From the NCBI GenBank assembly GCA_001789205.1, contig MFYT01000039.1, positions 14,233-78,232 on the forward strand: a stretch of 64,000 bases of DNA. Reading direction: 5' to 3'. The position numbers and the translations under genes are program-made. This DNA is from Candidatus Raymondbacteria bacterium RIFOXYA2_FULL_49_16. GTDB lineage: Bacteria > Fibrobacterota > OXYB2-FULL-49-7 > XYB2-FULL-49-35. The notes below the pieces were generated by a model that saw only the letters and a list, made by a program, of their open reading frames with translations, searched no databases and was not told the DNA's origin. Shown piece after piece: positions 52,500-61,788 of the stretch; positions within the stretch are counted from its first letter, which is position 1; every line of letters begins with the position of its first letter.

Positions 52500-54017
52500 A
52501 TGAGCATGAAAAACCTTGCGTACTTGGTATCCATTGCAGTTTCTGTTTGCTTTGCCTACACTACCTTTGACGGTAAAGAGGTGCCGCCGCTGCCCCCTGC
52601 GCAATCCAACATAGTCACTGCCCGCACCCCAGTCGCGCTCTACCAGGCCCTGCGTAACCAGAGTGCCGGACAGACCATTGTTATCGGCAATGGGACCTAC
52701 GATGTCTCTCCCTGGGAATCCATCCTGATTGATGTTGACGGCCTTACCATCCAGGGCGAGAGTGGAGACCCCGCTGACGTGGTCTTTGTGGGCAGGGGCT
52801 TTGAGAACTGCGACGCAGTGGGAGAGGAGATGATCAAGATCAACAGCGATCGTTTCACCATTGCCAATCTCACGCTTTCCGAGACCAGGACCCAGGCGCT
52901 CAAGCTCCAGACCATGGGCAACGACAGCTGCCTGGTCCACAATGTCCGGTTTTTCAACAATGGTGAATGGGGCATCAAGGCGCCTAATGGCCCCGTATCA
53001 TACGGCTGGGAAATACGGTATTGCCATTTTGAGAACACCAAGGTCCCGGTCATAGACCGGTGTCAGGATATGGACGGCGGCAATTATATCGGCGGCATGA
53101 CCCTGATGAAATGCGATGGGTGGAACATACACGACAATGTGTACCTGAATATACAGGGAGCGACCAATAGGGCCATGGGCGCTATTCTTGCCTGGAATGG
53201 GTGCGCCAGCCTCGTTATCCAGCGCAACCTCATCATGGGATGCGACCAGGGCATAGATCTCTGGTTGACAACAACGAATGTTGTCATCAGGAACAACATG
53301 ATTGTGCCGGGTGCCATGAACAGCATGTACATCACCGATGGTACAGGGACGCAGGTCTGCAATAATACTGTTTTCAGCGTGTTTACCACGAACAACGGGG
53401 CGATTATTTTTAATAATTCGACCGGAGTCACTTTTAAAAACAACATAGTTTATGGGTCGCTGGTGCAAAACGGCACGGTCACTATTGATACTGGGAACAA
53501 TATTTTTCTCACTCGTACCAACCGGCTGGCCGCTGCGGCGTGGTTTGGCGATGAGAGCATGGGCGACCTGCACCTGAAATCAGATACATGCGCTCCGGTA
53601 AACGCGGGAATTTCACTCGCCGGAGTGAGTGATGACTGGGACGGTGTTCAGCGGACCGGACCGTACGATATTGGCGCTGATGAATATGCCGTTGGCAATG
53701 GGATCCTTCCACAGGGAGACCTTGGCGCAGCAGGGCTTGTTGTCAGCCAGGCTTCTCCCAATCCTTTTAACCCTGCTACACGGGTCAGGTATAGTATATC
53801 GGAATCCATGCAAGGAAAGTTATTTTCTATAAAGGTCCATGCTGCTTCGGGCGTGGTGATAAAGACGCTTGCTTCAGGCATTGTACTGTCTGGAACGCAC
53901 GATGTTGTGTGGGATGGTACAGACAATGTCAGCCACCCAGTGGCTTCAGGCATATATTGGATCGTCGTGCAGTGCGGCGCTGCGCAAAAGAGCGTGCGCG
54001 CAGTACTCTGGAAATAA
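52500..54017 (+). CDS. Secreted right-handed beta-helix (pectate-lyase-like) protein with sorting tail
   Basis: 505 residues. Signal peptide MKNLAYLVSIAVSVCFA. Short repeated strands with Asn ladders (TIANLTLSETRTQALKL, WNIHDNVYLNIQGATN, VVIRNNMIVPGAMN, VTFKNNIVYGS) indicate a parallel beta-helix. The tail has ASPNPFNPATR and a HAASGVVIKTLA strand. Substrate unknown; catalytic residues not assigned. A second ATG at 52506 is possible. The next genes on this strand are also secreted. Confidence 0.8.
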   Translation: MSMKNLAYLVSIAVSVCFAYTTFDGKEVPPLPPAQSNIVTARTPVALYQALRNQSAGQTIVIGNGTYDVSPWESILIDVDGLTIQGESGDPADVVFVGRGFENCDAVGEEMIKINSDRFTIANLTLSETRTQALKLQTMGNDSCLVHNVRFFNNGEWGIKAPNGPVSYGWEIRYCHFENTKVPVIDRCQDMDGGNYIGGMTLMKCDGWNIHDNVYLNIQGATNRAMGAILAWNGCASLVIQRNLIMGCDQGIDLWLTTTNVVIRNNMIVPGAMNSMYITDGTGTQVCNNTVFSVFTTNNGAIIFNNSTGVTFKNNIVYGSLVQNGTVTIDTGNNIFLTRTNRLAAAAWFGDESMGDLHLKSDTCAPVNAGISLAGVSDDWDGVQRTGPYDIGADEYAVGNGILPQGDLGAAGLVVSQASPNPFNPATRVRYSISESMQGKLFSIKVHAASGVVIKTLASGIVLSGTHDVVWDGTDNVSHPVASGIYWIVVQCGAAQKSVRAVLWK

Positions 54018-54048
54018 CGAAAAGGTCAATTAATCAAAAGGGGTTTTC

Positions 54049-55158
54049 ATGAAACAGCTGGCTGTACTTGGTTTTCTTGCGGTTTCCATTTTTTCCGCTC
54101 AACCGACAACGCATGTTTTTTGGCACAAGGCGCTTGAGAACAGTTACGATCTTGAGGCTGTTGGGGTTCCGGCTGCCAGTATTGTCCACGAAGGCCCCAT
54201 GGCTTCGGCAATGTTTGCCGTGGGTCTGGGATATGCGGGCGCGGGCATTGTTATCGGATCCGCGGCCACGGATGACCAGGCATGGTGTGCGGTCATGTGG
54301 GCTGGCAGTCTCAACCACGATTCCCTGTCTCTCCAGGTTGATTCAGCGTTTCTGCGCGGCGAATACAGTGACGGGTGGATCAATGACGGGTTTTGCAACG
54401 CAGGCCCCATATATCTCAAAAAGGCGGTTGTGGATGTTTCGTTTGGTATTATGATGTATGGTGGTCCTGAAAACATACCGGAAGATGCTGCCTGGGCAGA
54501 CCTTGATCCCATGAATTCTCTTGGATTCAATATGCCGATTATCGAGGGCACTGATACGTATGACACCATAAGCGGAGTGGCTGGGAGAAGCGCCTGGGAC
54601 CAAGCATCGGTACTCGACAGCCAGTTTGCGCGTATCGACATCACTGAACAGGTGAATTACATCCTTGCCAATAGCGGCCAGTTTGCCATTGTTTTGCTCA
54701 CGGAAATGGGCCAGGGCAGCCTTGGAAAAATAAACCTCTATGCGAACGAAGCCTGTACCCTTACCTATACGTCAGAGAATGGCAGTGTTAATGGGTCGGA
54801 CAATCCTTGGACACAGGATGGGAATACTTCCCACATTCTTACCTATGGCAACCAGATCAGCGTGGAAAAACGTGCACCAGCGCAAGCCCATGACGCGGGT
54901 CTAAGCGCTGCGCCCAATCCTTTCAATGCTGTAACAAAAATAGCCCTTCAACTAAGCTCAGGGCAGGCAGGCAGCAAGAATGCAAAGATAGAAATATTCA
55001 ATATGTATGGCAGCCTTGTTCAAACGCTGTCAGCTGCCGGCAATCAGCTGCAAACTGGAATAATCTGGGATGCGGGGGAAAATCCCTCAGGCATATACCT
55101 TGTACGGGTAACCATGGGAAACACGGTATTGTCCCGGCAGATTACATTGTTAAGATGA
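54049..55158 (+). CDS. Secreted protein of unknown function with sorting tail
   Basis: 369 residues, AAAAGGGG upstream. Signal peptide MKQLAVLGFLAVSIFSA. Middle part beta-rich with DITEQVNYILANSGQFAIVL, which resembles a carbohydrate-binding or DNRLRE-like jelly roll. Tail has AAPNPFNAVTK and IFNMYGSLVQTLSA, a type IX-like sorting domain with Ala in place of the last Pro. Likely an accessory binding protein. Confidence 0.6.
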   Translation: MKQLAVLGFLAVSIFSAQPTTHVFWHKALENSYDLEAVGVPAASIVHEGPMASAMFAVGLGYAGAGIVIGSAATDDQAWCAVMWAGSLNHDSLSLQVDSAFLRGEYSDGWINDGFCNAGPIYLKKAVVDVSFGIMMYGGPENIPEDAAWADLDPMNSLGFNMPIIEGTDTYDTISGVAGRSAWDQASVLDSQFARIDITEQVNYILANSGQFAIVLLTEMGQGSLGKINLYANEACTLTYTSENGSVNGSDNPWTQDGNTSHILTYGNQISVEKRAPAQAHDAGLSAAPNPFNAVTKIALQLSSGQAGSKNAKIEIFNMYGSLVQTLSAAGNQLQTGIIWDAGENPSGIYLVRVTMGNTVLSRQITLLR

Positions 55159-55195
55159 TTGTTTTCCCATATACAGGACACGAAAGGACCGCTCG

Positions 55196-57550
55196 ATGAA
55201 AATCTTAAGTCTTTTTGTCATTCTCACATGCGCGTTTTCCGTTTCCGCAAAGGTCTATACGCCTAAGGTGCTCACAGACCACGTGGCTGACCTGTCGGGC
55301 GATTGGCAGTCGTTTATGGCCTATCCGGAGTTTCAGGGAAAAACAGGACAGGAACTGGCAGAGGCGCTGCACAATTATTTTGCCGATTCCATCACCGGCT
55401 TTTACCACTGTACTGATGTACGCGAAGAATGCAGGTGGGTCGATCATATGATAGAGTATAACGATAATGAACGGTTCTGTTATGGGCTTGTCCGCGACCC
55501 TGTCGAGCTTTTCAACATCTGGGGTTTTGGCCTCTGTTATCAGGTCAATCCCATCCATGCGGGTGTCCTTGAGGCGCTCACCGGTGCTGGCTTTGATTCA
55601 GTGCTTTGCGGCGGGTTTCGGAACTGGCATACCCTCATGGAGGTGTTCTACAGCGGCGGCTGGCATTATTTCGATCCTGAACAGCGCGGATATGTAAAAC
55701 GCGCCAACGGCACCATACCATCGTGGCTCGAGATTGGCGCAGACACCAACCTTTTAAATTCTAACCCGTACAATATTACTCCTTATTTTCCCTATCCAGC
55801 GTCCCTCAGCCATATCGGCATGATTACGCGCGATAAATTCCAGCTCTTTGCCGATTCCAGCTATCGCATTGCCAATTATTATGAGCGGTACAACCGGTTC
55901 TGGTCTCGCGTGCATACCATGGATTTTATCCTTAGACGGGGTGAGACCCTGCGGCGTTACTGGCAGTCTGACTCGGGCCGTGTGTACATTCAGAGGGAAA
56001 AGGTCAATCTGAGCAATCCCAATCCCTACTGGGCGGGCAATGCCGCGACGCTTGACACCATGTTCAACCGGCCGCCCTATGGCCCCAAGTCATGGGTCAC
56101 ACCCTCAAATGGCGGCAGCGTCAATTCCACGGGCATGGGTGTGCTCTTATACAATCCCGACCTCACCACTGCCGCGGACTATCGTGACGGTATTTTTATT
56201 GACAGTAATATGGTACATACCGCATCGGGTCCTGTCCTGGCGCAGAACGGTACGGGCTATGTTATTTTCCGGACCTATTCACCGTATATTATTATAGGCA
56301 AGGCGAACAATGTTGTTGATAAAAACGATGATGCGGACGGCGCAAAGGTACAGTATGTTACGCAGGGACAGACGTCGGTGAAGATTTCAACCAATTTCGG
56401 TTATGTATGGCAGGACCTTGAGCAGGGAACAAACCTCAATGCCGCAAAGGACATTACGGTCCAATGTTATGGCCGGCACGAATATTTCATCAAATTTGAA
56501 TTCACCGGCACTGCTGGCGCGGCCGGGCTTTCAGGTTTTGGCACAGAGACTTGGCTGTCAGTGGCGCCCATGTCGCTTCCACGCCTGGCCCAGGGTACCA
56601 ATACCATATCATATAAAACAGGCGATGTAAAAGGGGAGAACACAGTCCCCATCCGTTTTCCCGTTCTTTTAAGTGATTCGGGACAGACGAATTCAATGAT
56701 CTTCAACAGGAGTGGGACCTACAATCCATTTTCACTCCAGAACAAGCTTGTGGGCTCAATGGTCTTCAAAATAACTGCGCCGTCAACAGGAAAGTTCAAG
56801 TGGGTCACGCTTGGCGCATCGGTTGTTAGCGGATGGAACCAGACAAGGACCTACACCTTTTCAGCTTCTTCAGACAATAGCTCCTATCAGACTGTCTTCA
56901 ACTTTTCACCGGAACCGCCTTGGTACAGGCATTGGCAGGGCCATAAGGATGGTACGGTCGATCTTCCGGGATATGGCAATGTGCTCTATGCCCGGTATTC
57001 GTGTGCAACCACCTCAGGCCACGGCATCAACAGGATCATGGTCCATGCCGCGTACGAGGACACGGTCTTTCCCGCAAGCGATCCAGTCATGGTGTCGTAT
57101 CATTATACTGAAAACGGCGTTGACCGGGAGTATTCTTTTTCCGCGTTCAATGATACGGCGCGATCCCTTTCCATTGCCGGGGCCGTGGTCAACAAATATA
57201 TCGACATATCCAATCCTGCCTCAGGAAGTACTGGTGTAAAAAAAAAGCCGGAACAGATTCAAAAAGGCGGATTAGACATTGAAATCTGGCCCAATCCGTT
57301 TAATCCGGCGGTAATAATAACAATTACGAATTACCCGCCTCGACTCACTCTCGGCGAGGCGGGCGAATTTCAAATTACGAATATGGAATTAAAGATATTC
57401 AATACACAGGGAAAACTGGTACAAGACCTGACACCGGGAATTCGTCATTCAATTCCCTGGGATGCATCAGACCAGCCCAGCGGCATGTATGTTATCAGGG
57501 CAATGGTCAATGGCAAGATATTGACAAAGCCGTGCATGCTGTTGAAATGA
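55196..57550 (+). CDS. Secreted transglutaminase-like protein with sorting tail
   Basis: 784 residues, GAAAGGA upstream, signal peptide MKILSLFVILTCAFSVSA. At about residues 103-165 the order FNIWGFGLCYQVN, NWHTLMEVFY and GGWHYFDPEQRG gives Cys, His and Asp in the arrangement of a transglutaminase-like fold. The rest is beta-rich. The tail has WPNPFNPAVI, then an unusual insert with NYPPRLTLGEAGEFQ encoded by a palindrome, and IFNTQGKLVQDLT. Catalysis (crosslinking or proteolysis) is possible but untested. Confidence 0.7.
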   Translation: MKILSLFVILTCAFSVSAKVYTPKVLTDHVADLSGDWQSFMAYPEFQGKTGQELAEALHNYFADSITGFYHCTDVREECRWVDHMIEYNDNERFCYGLVRDPVELFNIWGFGLCYQVNPIHAGVLEALTGAGFDSVLCGGFRNWHTLMEVFYSGGWHYFDPEQRGYVKRANGTIPSWLEIGADTNLLNSNPYNITPYFPYPASLSHIGMITRDKFQLFADSSYRIANYYERYNRFWSRVHTMDFILRRGETLRRYWQSDSGRVYIQREKVNLSNPNPYWAGNAATLDTMFNRPPYGPKSWVTPSNGGSVNSTGMGVLLYNPDLTTAADYRDGIFIDSNMVHTASGPVLAQNGTGYVIFRTYSPYIIIGKANNVVDKNDDADGAKVQYVTQGQTSVKISTNFGYVWQDLEQGTNLNAAKDITVQCYGRHEYFIKFEFTGTAGAAGLSGFGTETWLSVAPMSLPRLAQGTNTISYKTGDVKGENTVPIRFPVLLSDSGQTNSMIFNRSGTYNPFSLQNKLVGSMVFKITAPSTGKFKWVTLGASVVSGWNQTRTYTFSASSDNSSYQTVFNFSPEPPWYRHWQGHKDGTVDLPGYGNVLYARYSCATTSGHGINRIMVHAAYEDTVFPASDPVMVSYHYTENGVDREYSFSAFNDTARSLSIAGAVVNKYIDISNPASGSTGVKKKPEQIQKGGLDIEIWPNPFNPAVIITITNYPPRLTLGEAGEFQITNMELKIFNTQGKLVQDLTPGIRHSIPWDASDQPSGMYVIRAMVNGKILTKPCMLLK
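57334..57363. repeat. Palindrome inside the transglutaminase-like sorting tail
   Basis: CCCGCCTCG (57334-57342) is inverted at 57355-57363 with a 12-nt loop, in frame within the tail and flanked by near-repeats of AATTACGAAT. It encodes PPRLTLGEAG, which other tails lack. Confidence 0.65.
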
Positions 57551-57573
57551 TCTCGTGCCTGTTCAGCGCTCAA

Positions 57574-58812
57574 TCAATCTAAAAGCGTGTAGGCGCTTTC
57601 TTTGTGCTGCGTGTGGTCAAGACCCATGACTTCCTCTTCGTCGCTTACCCGAAGGCCCATGGTCGCGTCAAGCACTTTCAAGATAGTGACGGTGGCCATG
57701 GCCGCGTAGGCAGCGGTGGCCGCGACCGCGACAATCTGCGTGATCATCTGCGTGGGGTTGCCGAAGAAGAGGCCATTGCTGCCAGCGGCATTGACCGCAG
57801 TGCTGGCAAAGGCGCCGGTCAATATGGCCCCGGTCATTCCTCCAATGCCATGGATGCCAAAAGCGTCAAGACTGTCGTCGTATCCCAGTCTGTTTTTTAC
57901 AATCACAACAGCGCTGTAGCATACGGCGGCCACGATTATGCCAATGGCGATGGCTGACAGCGGTGAGACAAATCCAGCCGCAGGGGTAATGCCCACCAGT
58001 CCCGCAACAGCGCCTGAGGCGCCGCCCAGTACGGTTGGTTTTCCCGCAACCTTCCATTCAATAAGCATCCACATGAGCGCTGCCGCGGCAGCGGCTGTGT
58101 TTGTGGTGATAAAGGCGGAAACCGCAAGACCCGAAGCGCCAAGAGCGCTGCCAGAATTGAAGCCAAACCAGCCGAACCAGAGAAGCGACGCGCCAAGCAG
58201 CGTAAAGGTCATATTGTGCGGTGGAATGGCTGCGCCGGGATATCCTTTGCGTTTTCCCAGCATGAGCGCGCAGACAAGCGCTGATACACCCGATGAAATA
58301 TGCACGACTGTGCCGCCGGCAAAATCAAGCGCGCCCAGGTTTCTGAGCCAGCCTCCTACGCCCCATACCCAATGGCAGACCGGATCGTACACTACGGTTA
58401 TCCAGATAATACTGAAAACTGCGAAGGTGGAGAATTTTATCCGTTCGGCAAACGCTCCGGTTATTAGCGCAGGCGTAATGACTGCGAACATCATCTGGAA
58501 TACCATGAAGAGCGAGTGGGGGATTGTTCCTGCATAGTCAGGGTTGGGGGCGCTTCCCACATTGGTCAGACCAAGCCACGAGAGGTTGCCGATTACGTGG
58601 CCAATGTCGGGCCCAAAAGCGAGTGAATAGCCATACAGTATCCACTGGAGGCTTACCAGGCATAAAAGAAAGAAAGACTGCATCATGGTTGAAAGCACAT
58701 TTTTTCTCCTCACCAGACCACCATAGAAAAAGGCAAGTCCAGGCGCGGTCATGAGCATGACCAGGGCTGTTGAAACCAGTACCCAGGAGGTGTTGCCAGT
58801 GTCGATTGTCAT
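57574..58812 (-). CDS. amt: Ammonium transporter
   Basis: 412 residues from the ATG at 58812 (GGAGG 7 nt upstream). Eleven hydrophobic segments. Amt landmarks: FFYGGLVRRKNVLS, DFAGGTVVHISSGVSAL, LLWFGWFGFNSGSALGA and the His of GIHGIGGMTGAILTGAF. It carries ammonium across the inner membrane. No glnK regulator is beside it. The barrel gene is 14 nt upstream on the same strand and probably shares its transcript. Confidence 0.92.
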   Translation of the reverse strand: MTIDTGNTSWVLVSTALVMLMTAPGLAFFYGGLVRRKNVLSTMMQSFFLLCLVSLQWILYGYSLAFGPDIGHVIGNLSWLGLTNVGSAPNPDYAGTIPHSLFMVFQMMFAVITPALITGAFAERIKFSTFAVFSIIWITVVYDPVCHWVWGVGGWLRNLGALDFAGGTVVHISSGVSALVCALMLGKRKGYPGAAIPPHNMTFTLLGASLLWFGWFGFNSGSALGASGLAVSAFITTNTAAAAAALMWMLIEWKVAGKPTVLGGASGAVAGLVGITPAAGFVSPLSAIAIGIIVAAVCYSAVVIVKNRLGYDDSLDAFGIHGIGGMTGAILTGAFASTAVNAAGSNGLFFGNPTQMITQIVAVAATAAYAAMATVTILKVLDATMGLRVSDEEEVMGLDHTQHKESAYTLLD

Positions 58813-58826
58813 AATTAAGCCTCCAG

Positions 58827-59513
58827 TCAGTTGTTGAAGTCGAACGCATACCAGTACCACAGTGTTATTCCTACGCAAATATCTCCGTTGCCAGCCATAT
58901 TTGTCAGGGGCACTGCAATGGATGCCTGGTGCCTGGTCGAAGGGATTCCTATCCAGCAACCCGGCACCAGCGCGAGAGCGAACGAACCGGTGAAATCCAT
59001 GGATGGATCTACCTCAATGTAGGGATGAAGAACATTGGGCAGTATTTTATATACTGGTGCAATGACAGCGGATACCAGGCCAGCGTCGAATACTGAATTC
59101 ATTGTTCCGTTTACGTTCACTTCAACGGCGAATCGTTCGCTCTCTTTAAGAAAATGAAACTGCGGACCGCCGAATATGTTGTTTCCATCGCTTCCCACAA
59201 GCAGTGCGATTGTTCTGTTGTTGCCGAAATTATACCGCGGCATTATCCATGAGCTTGCATAGGTACCAGGGTGTAGATACATGGAAGCGAAATTTACAAA
59301 GATGTCCTTGTTTTCAGACAAGCCATAGGCAGCCACCAGATCCATTGAAAGGTTGTCTGTTGGAGAAAGCGGTTTGTATAAAAATGGATTTATAGCCAAT
59401 GTTTTTTTGCCTGTCATTGAAGTCCATGCGGTAAAAGAATAGGCATTTGTTGCAGCGGGAAGGGCCACGAGCAGGATACCGGTAAGAAAGAGCGCTGCTG
59501 TTCCAGATTTCAT
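58827..59513 (-). CDS. Secreted beta-barrel-like protein upstream of amt
   Basis: 228 residues from the ATG at 59513 (AGGAGG 4 nt upstream). Signal peptide MKSGTAALFLTGILLVALPAATNA. Alternating strands such as KDIFVNFASMYLHPGTYASS, TIALLVGSDGN and ASIAVPLTNMAGNGDICVGI suggest an outer-membrane barrel. Position before amt hints at nitrogen uptake, which is inference. Confidence 0.5.
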   Translation of the reverse strand: MKSGTAALFLTGILLVALPAATNAYSFTAWTSMTGKKTLAINPFLYKPLSPTDNLSMDLVAAYGLSENKDIFVNFASMYLHPGTYASSWIMPRYNFGNNRTIALLVGSDGNNIFGGPQFHFLKESERFAVEVNVNGTMNSVFDAGLVSAVIAPVYKILPNVLHPYIEVDPSMDFTGSFALALVPGCWIGIPSTRHQASIAVPLTNMAGNGDICVGITLWYWYAFDFNN

Positions 59514-59794
59514 TTTTCCTCCTGTGTTAGGAGTAAGGAAATGCAATTAGTGTACCTGTCGCACTTTTTGTTCATATCTTGTTTATAATCAATGTGAATT
59601 ATGCATATAAAAAAGCAGATTTTAATATAAAAGTACAAAAACGTAATATAACAAAAATAAAAAATACAATAAAGTAAGTTATTTTTGTTTAAAAAATAGA
59701 TAATAAACATATAATGTATATAACAGATAGTACAAAAATGTATTTTTATTAAGGTTTGCTTTTATTGTTGTGTAGAAAATATCTTTCCTACCCA
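59514..59794. promoter_or_regulatory. AT-rich divergent promoter region
   Basis: 281 bp of very AT-rich DNA between the divergent barrel and glycosyltransferase genes. It should hold promoters for both, but I cannot place clear -35/-10 pairs. Confidence 0.3.
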
Positions 59795-60892
59795 ATGAAA
59801 GGCCTTTTTTTAAAAGAGTTTGAAGTGCGCGGAAAGAGGTTTCTTGTTCCGCTTCTGGCTACCCCATTTAAGGTCAGGCCTTCTTCCATGCCTGTTCTGG
59901 ACAATAACAGCTCAGTGTTGTTCCTGCGTCACGACAGAATCGGTGATATGATAATCAGCACTGGCATTTTCAGCATGCTCAAGAAAAAATTCCCTGACAT
60001 CCGCATTGGTGTCATTGCTTCATCGCGTAATGCCATGATTATCGAAGGGTCGCCCGATGTCGATGCTCTCTATGTGTACGATAAGCGGCCCATGGCAATG
60101 GCAGCGCTTGTGCGCAGCATCAGGAAGGCGCGCTATTCTTTTGTGGTAAATCTGGTCCTCTACTCATCTCTTACCGGCGGTCTTCTCGCAGCTCTCTCGG
60201 CAGGGTCGTGGGCCTTTCGTATGCGCATGACCATGGGCGATGATCTGGATTTTTTTTACCATCGGAATTGCCGTAAGACCATCTGGGGCAATGCCACGCG
60301 GACCATGCTCGAAGAGACCGCGGCAATGGCAGGAGAGCTGGGCGTCACCTACACAACTGAAGAGGTTCGTCCTGTTCTCAGGATCCCGCAAGATCTTCTG
60401 GAACAGGCCCGTGCCTGGCGGGTTGGGCTTGGACCTGGTCCGGTCATTGGCGTGAATCTTGCGTCAGGCGTGCCTGAACGTGAGGCGCCTGCTGTTTTAT
60501 GGAAGGGTATTATCGAGCTTTTCAGCGCACAGCACCCTAGTGCGCGGTTTATTCTTCTTACGCCGCCGCATGGCAACGTGTTTGAGCAACTAAAAATTCT
60601 TGGCATTCCCGCGTGTGCGCAAGAAAATCCGCCGCACCAGGGTATTATGGGCGCGGCAGCGCTTATCGCAACCATGGACGCGGTTGTTTCAGCGGATACC
60701 GCAATCCCTCATATTTGTTCAGCGCTCAATATACCGGTGCTTGTTCTCTATCACTGTGTTGAAAATTCGGTGCTCTGGGCGCCGTTTGGCGTGCGTCATA
60801 TAAAAGTGGTGTCGCCTGCGCCTGGCCATAACGCCCAGGACCCGGGCCGGATCGCGGGACCTCTGGCCTCATTGCTTGTTCATGCAACTTAG
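59795..60892 (+). CDS. Glycosyltransferase family 9 (heptosyltransferase-like)
   Basis: 365 residues from the ATG at 59795; a TTG at 59756 is also in frame. VLFLRHDRIGDMIISTGIFS is the family start, and GPVIGVNLASG, then ADTAIPHICSALNIPVLVLY near the end complete the GT9 fold. It probably adds heptose or a related sugar to lipopolysaccharide core at the inner membrane. No other LPS genes lie beside it. Confidence 0.82.
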   Translation: MKGLFLKEFEVRGKRFLVPLLATPFKVRPSSMPVLDNNSSVLFLRHDRIGDMIISTGIFSMLKKKFPDIRIGVIASSRNAMIIEGSPDVDALYVYDKRPMAMAALVRSIRKARYSFVVNLVLYSSLTGGLLAALSAGSWAFRMRMTMGDDLDFFYHRNCRKTIWGNATRTMLEETAAMAGELGVTYTTEEVRPVLRIPQDLLEQARAWRVGLGPGPVIGVNLASGVPEREAPAVLWKGIIELFSAQHPSARFILLTPPHGNVFEQLKILGIPACAQENPPHQGIMGAAALIATMDAVVSADTAIPHICSALNIPVLVLYHCVENSVLWAPFGVRHIKVVSPAPGHNAQDPGRIAGPLASLLVHAT

Positions 60893-60920
60893 TATATTTT
60901 TAAAACCTACGGAGGAAATT

Positions 60921-61037
60921 ATGATAGGTAAGAGAAAACTGCCAGTGTTAATCGCCCTGATAGTTTCAATTGTCGGAGGACTTCTTCTTCTATTGACCTT
61001 TAAGAGAAAACAGAAGGAACAGGAAATCGAAGACTGA
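60921..61037 (+). CDS. 38-residue single-span membrane protein
   Basis: A strong GGAGG lies 5 nt before the ATG. The product begins MIGKRKLPVLIALIVSIVGG, continues LLLLLTFKRK and ends KEQEIED: one hydrophobic helix flanked by basic residues with a charged tail. It starts 28 nt after the glycosyltransferase and ends at a terminator, so it is probably translated. Function unknown. Confidence 0.65.
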   Translation: MIGKRKLPVLIALIVSIVGGLLLLLTFKRKQKEQEIED

Positions 61038-61039
61038 TT

Positions 61040-61073
61040 CGGCTGCCGGGGTCTCACCACTCAGCCGGTTTTT
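61040..61073 (+). terminator. Rho-independent terminator
   Basis: CGGCTG (61040-61045) pairs with CAGCCG (61062-61067) and is followed by a short T run (GTTTTT). It lies right after the small membrane protein gene. Confidence 0.55.
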
Positions 61074-61121
61074 AAACATTACCCAGCGCGTCCGGCGTGG
61101 CTCCGCGCCCATTCGCTGAAG

Positions 61122-61520
61122 CTAATACGGTAAATCCAGAATACGCACTCCAGGCACTGCACGGAAATGCTTGTCATAGGTGATAAGCAGCGCTCCCGTT
61201 TCCCTCGCTTGCGCGGCAATCCATACGTCGTTTATGGGGATCGGCGTTCCTGCCTGCTGTAGATCATGTTTGACTTCGCCGAAAATTTCCGACGTTTCCG
61301 CTGTAATATTATTGATTTTTACCGTTGGTTTGCGTAAAAATCGATTAAGCAATTCCCTGTTTTCCTTCTTCTTTGTACCGCTCGCAAAGCCCGCGTTCAA
61401 TTCGCCCAGCACGATCACTGAAACGAGCACTGTTTCCGCCTCCGCCAAGACATCCAGGACAGCCTGTTCGCCGCGCATCAAGTGGGAGTAGGCGGTGGTA
61501 TCCAACAAAACGGTCTTCAT
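61122..61520 (-). CDS. vapC: PIN-domain toxin VapC
   Basis: 132 residues from the ATG at 61520. PIN signature: LLDTTAYSHLMRGE, SVIVLGELNAGF, INDVWIAAQARETGALLITY. The acidic residues Asp in LLDTT, Glu in LGELN, Asp in NDVWIA and Asp in TYDKH form the RNase site. Overlaps the antitoxin by 4 nt (ATGA), giving translational coupling. Confidence 0.9.
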   Translation of the reverse strand: MKTVLLDTTAYSHLMRGEQAVLDVLAEAETVLVSVIVLGELNAGFASGTKKKENRELLNRFLRKPTVKINNITAETSEIFGEVKHDLQQAGTPIPINDVWIAAQARETGALLITYDKHFRAVPGVRILDLPY

Positions 61521-61774
61521 TCCCAGTCCTCCTTGTCCATACGGCGGCATGCTTTCATTGTTCCCATAAAATGGTCGAAGTCATCCTTGGACCATGCGCC
61601 GGCAAACTCGGCAAAGTCTTTACGGTGGATACCTCGCTCAGCTGGCCTGATACCTAGCGCCTGCTCCAGAAGTTTTTTAATAGTCTTGTTCAGGCTAAGG
61701 CCTTGGTCATGCGATTTTTGGACGATCAGATTTGCCATTTCTCGGTCAATATCGTGCAGTGTTATTGCTTTCAT
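61517..61774 (-). CDS. vapB: VapB-type antitoxin
   Basis: 85 residues, GGAGG upstream. N-terminal ITLHDIDREMANLIVQKSHD and LSLNKTIKKLLEQALGI form a ribbon-helix-helix-like DNA-binding fold; the C-terminus is charged (KDDFDHFMGTM) and likely wraps the toxin. Paired with VapC. Confidence 0.82.
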   Translation of the reverse strand: MKAITLHDIDREMANLIVQKSHDQGLSLNKTIKKLLEQALGIRPAERGIHRKDFAEFAGAWSKDDFDHFMGTMKACRRMDKEDWE

Positions 61775-61788
61775 AATTCCTCCGTGAC

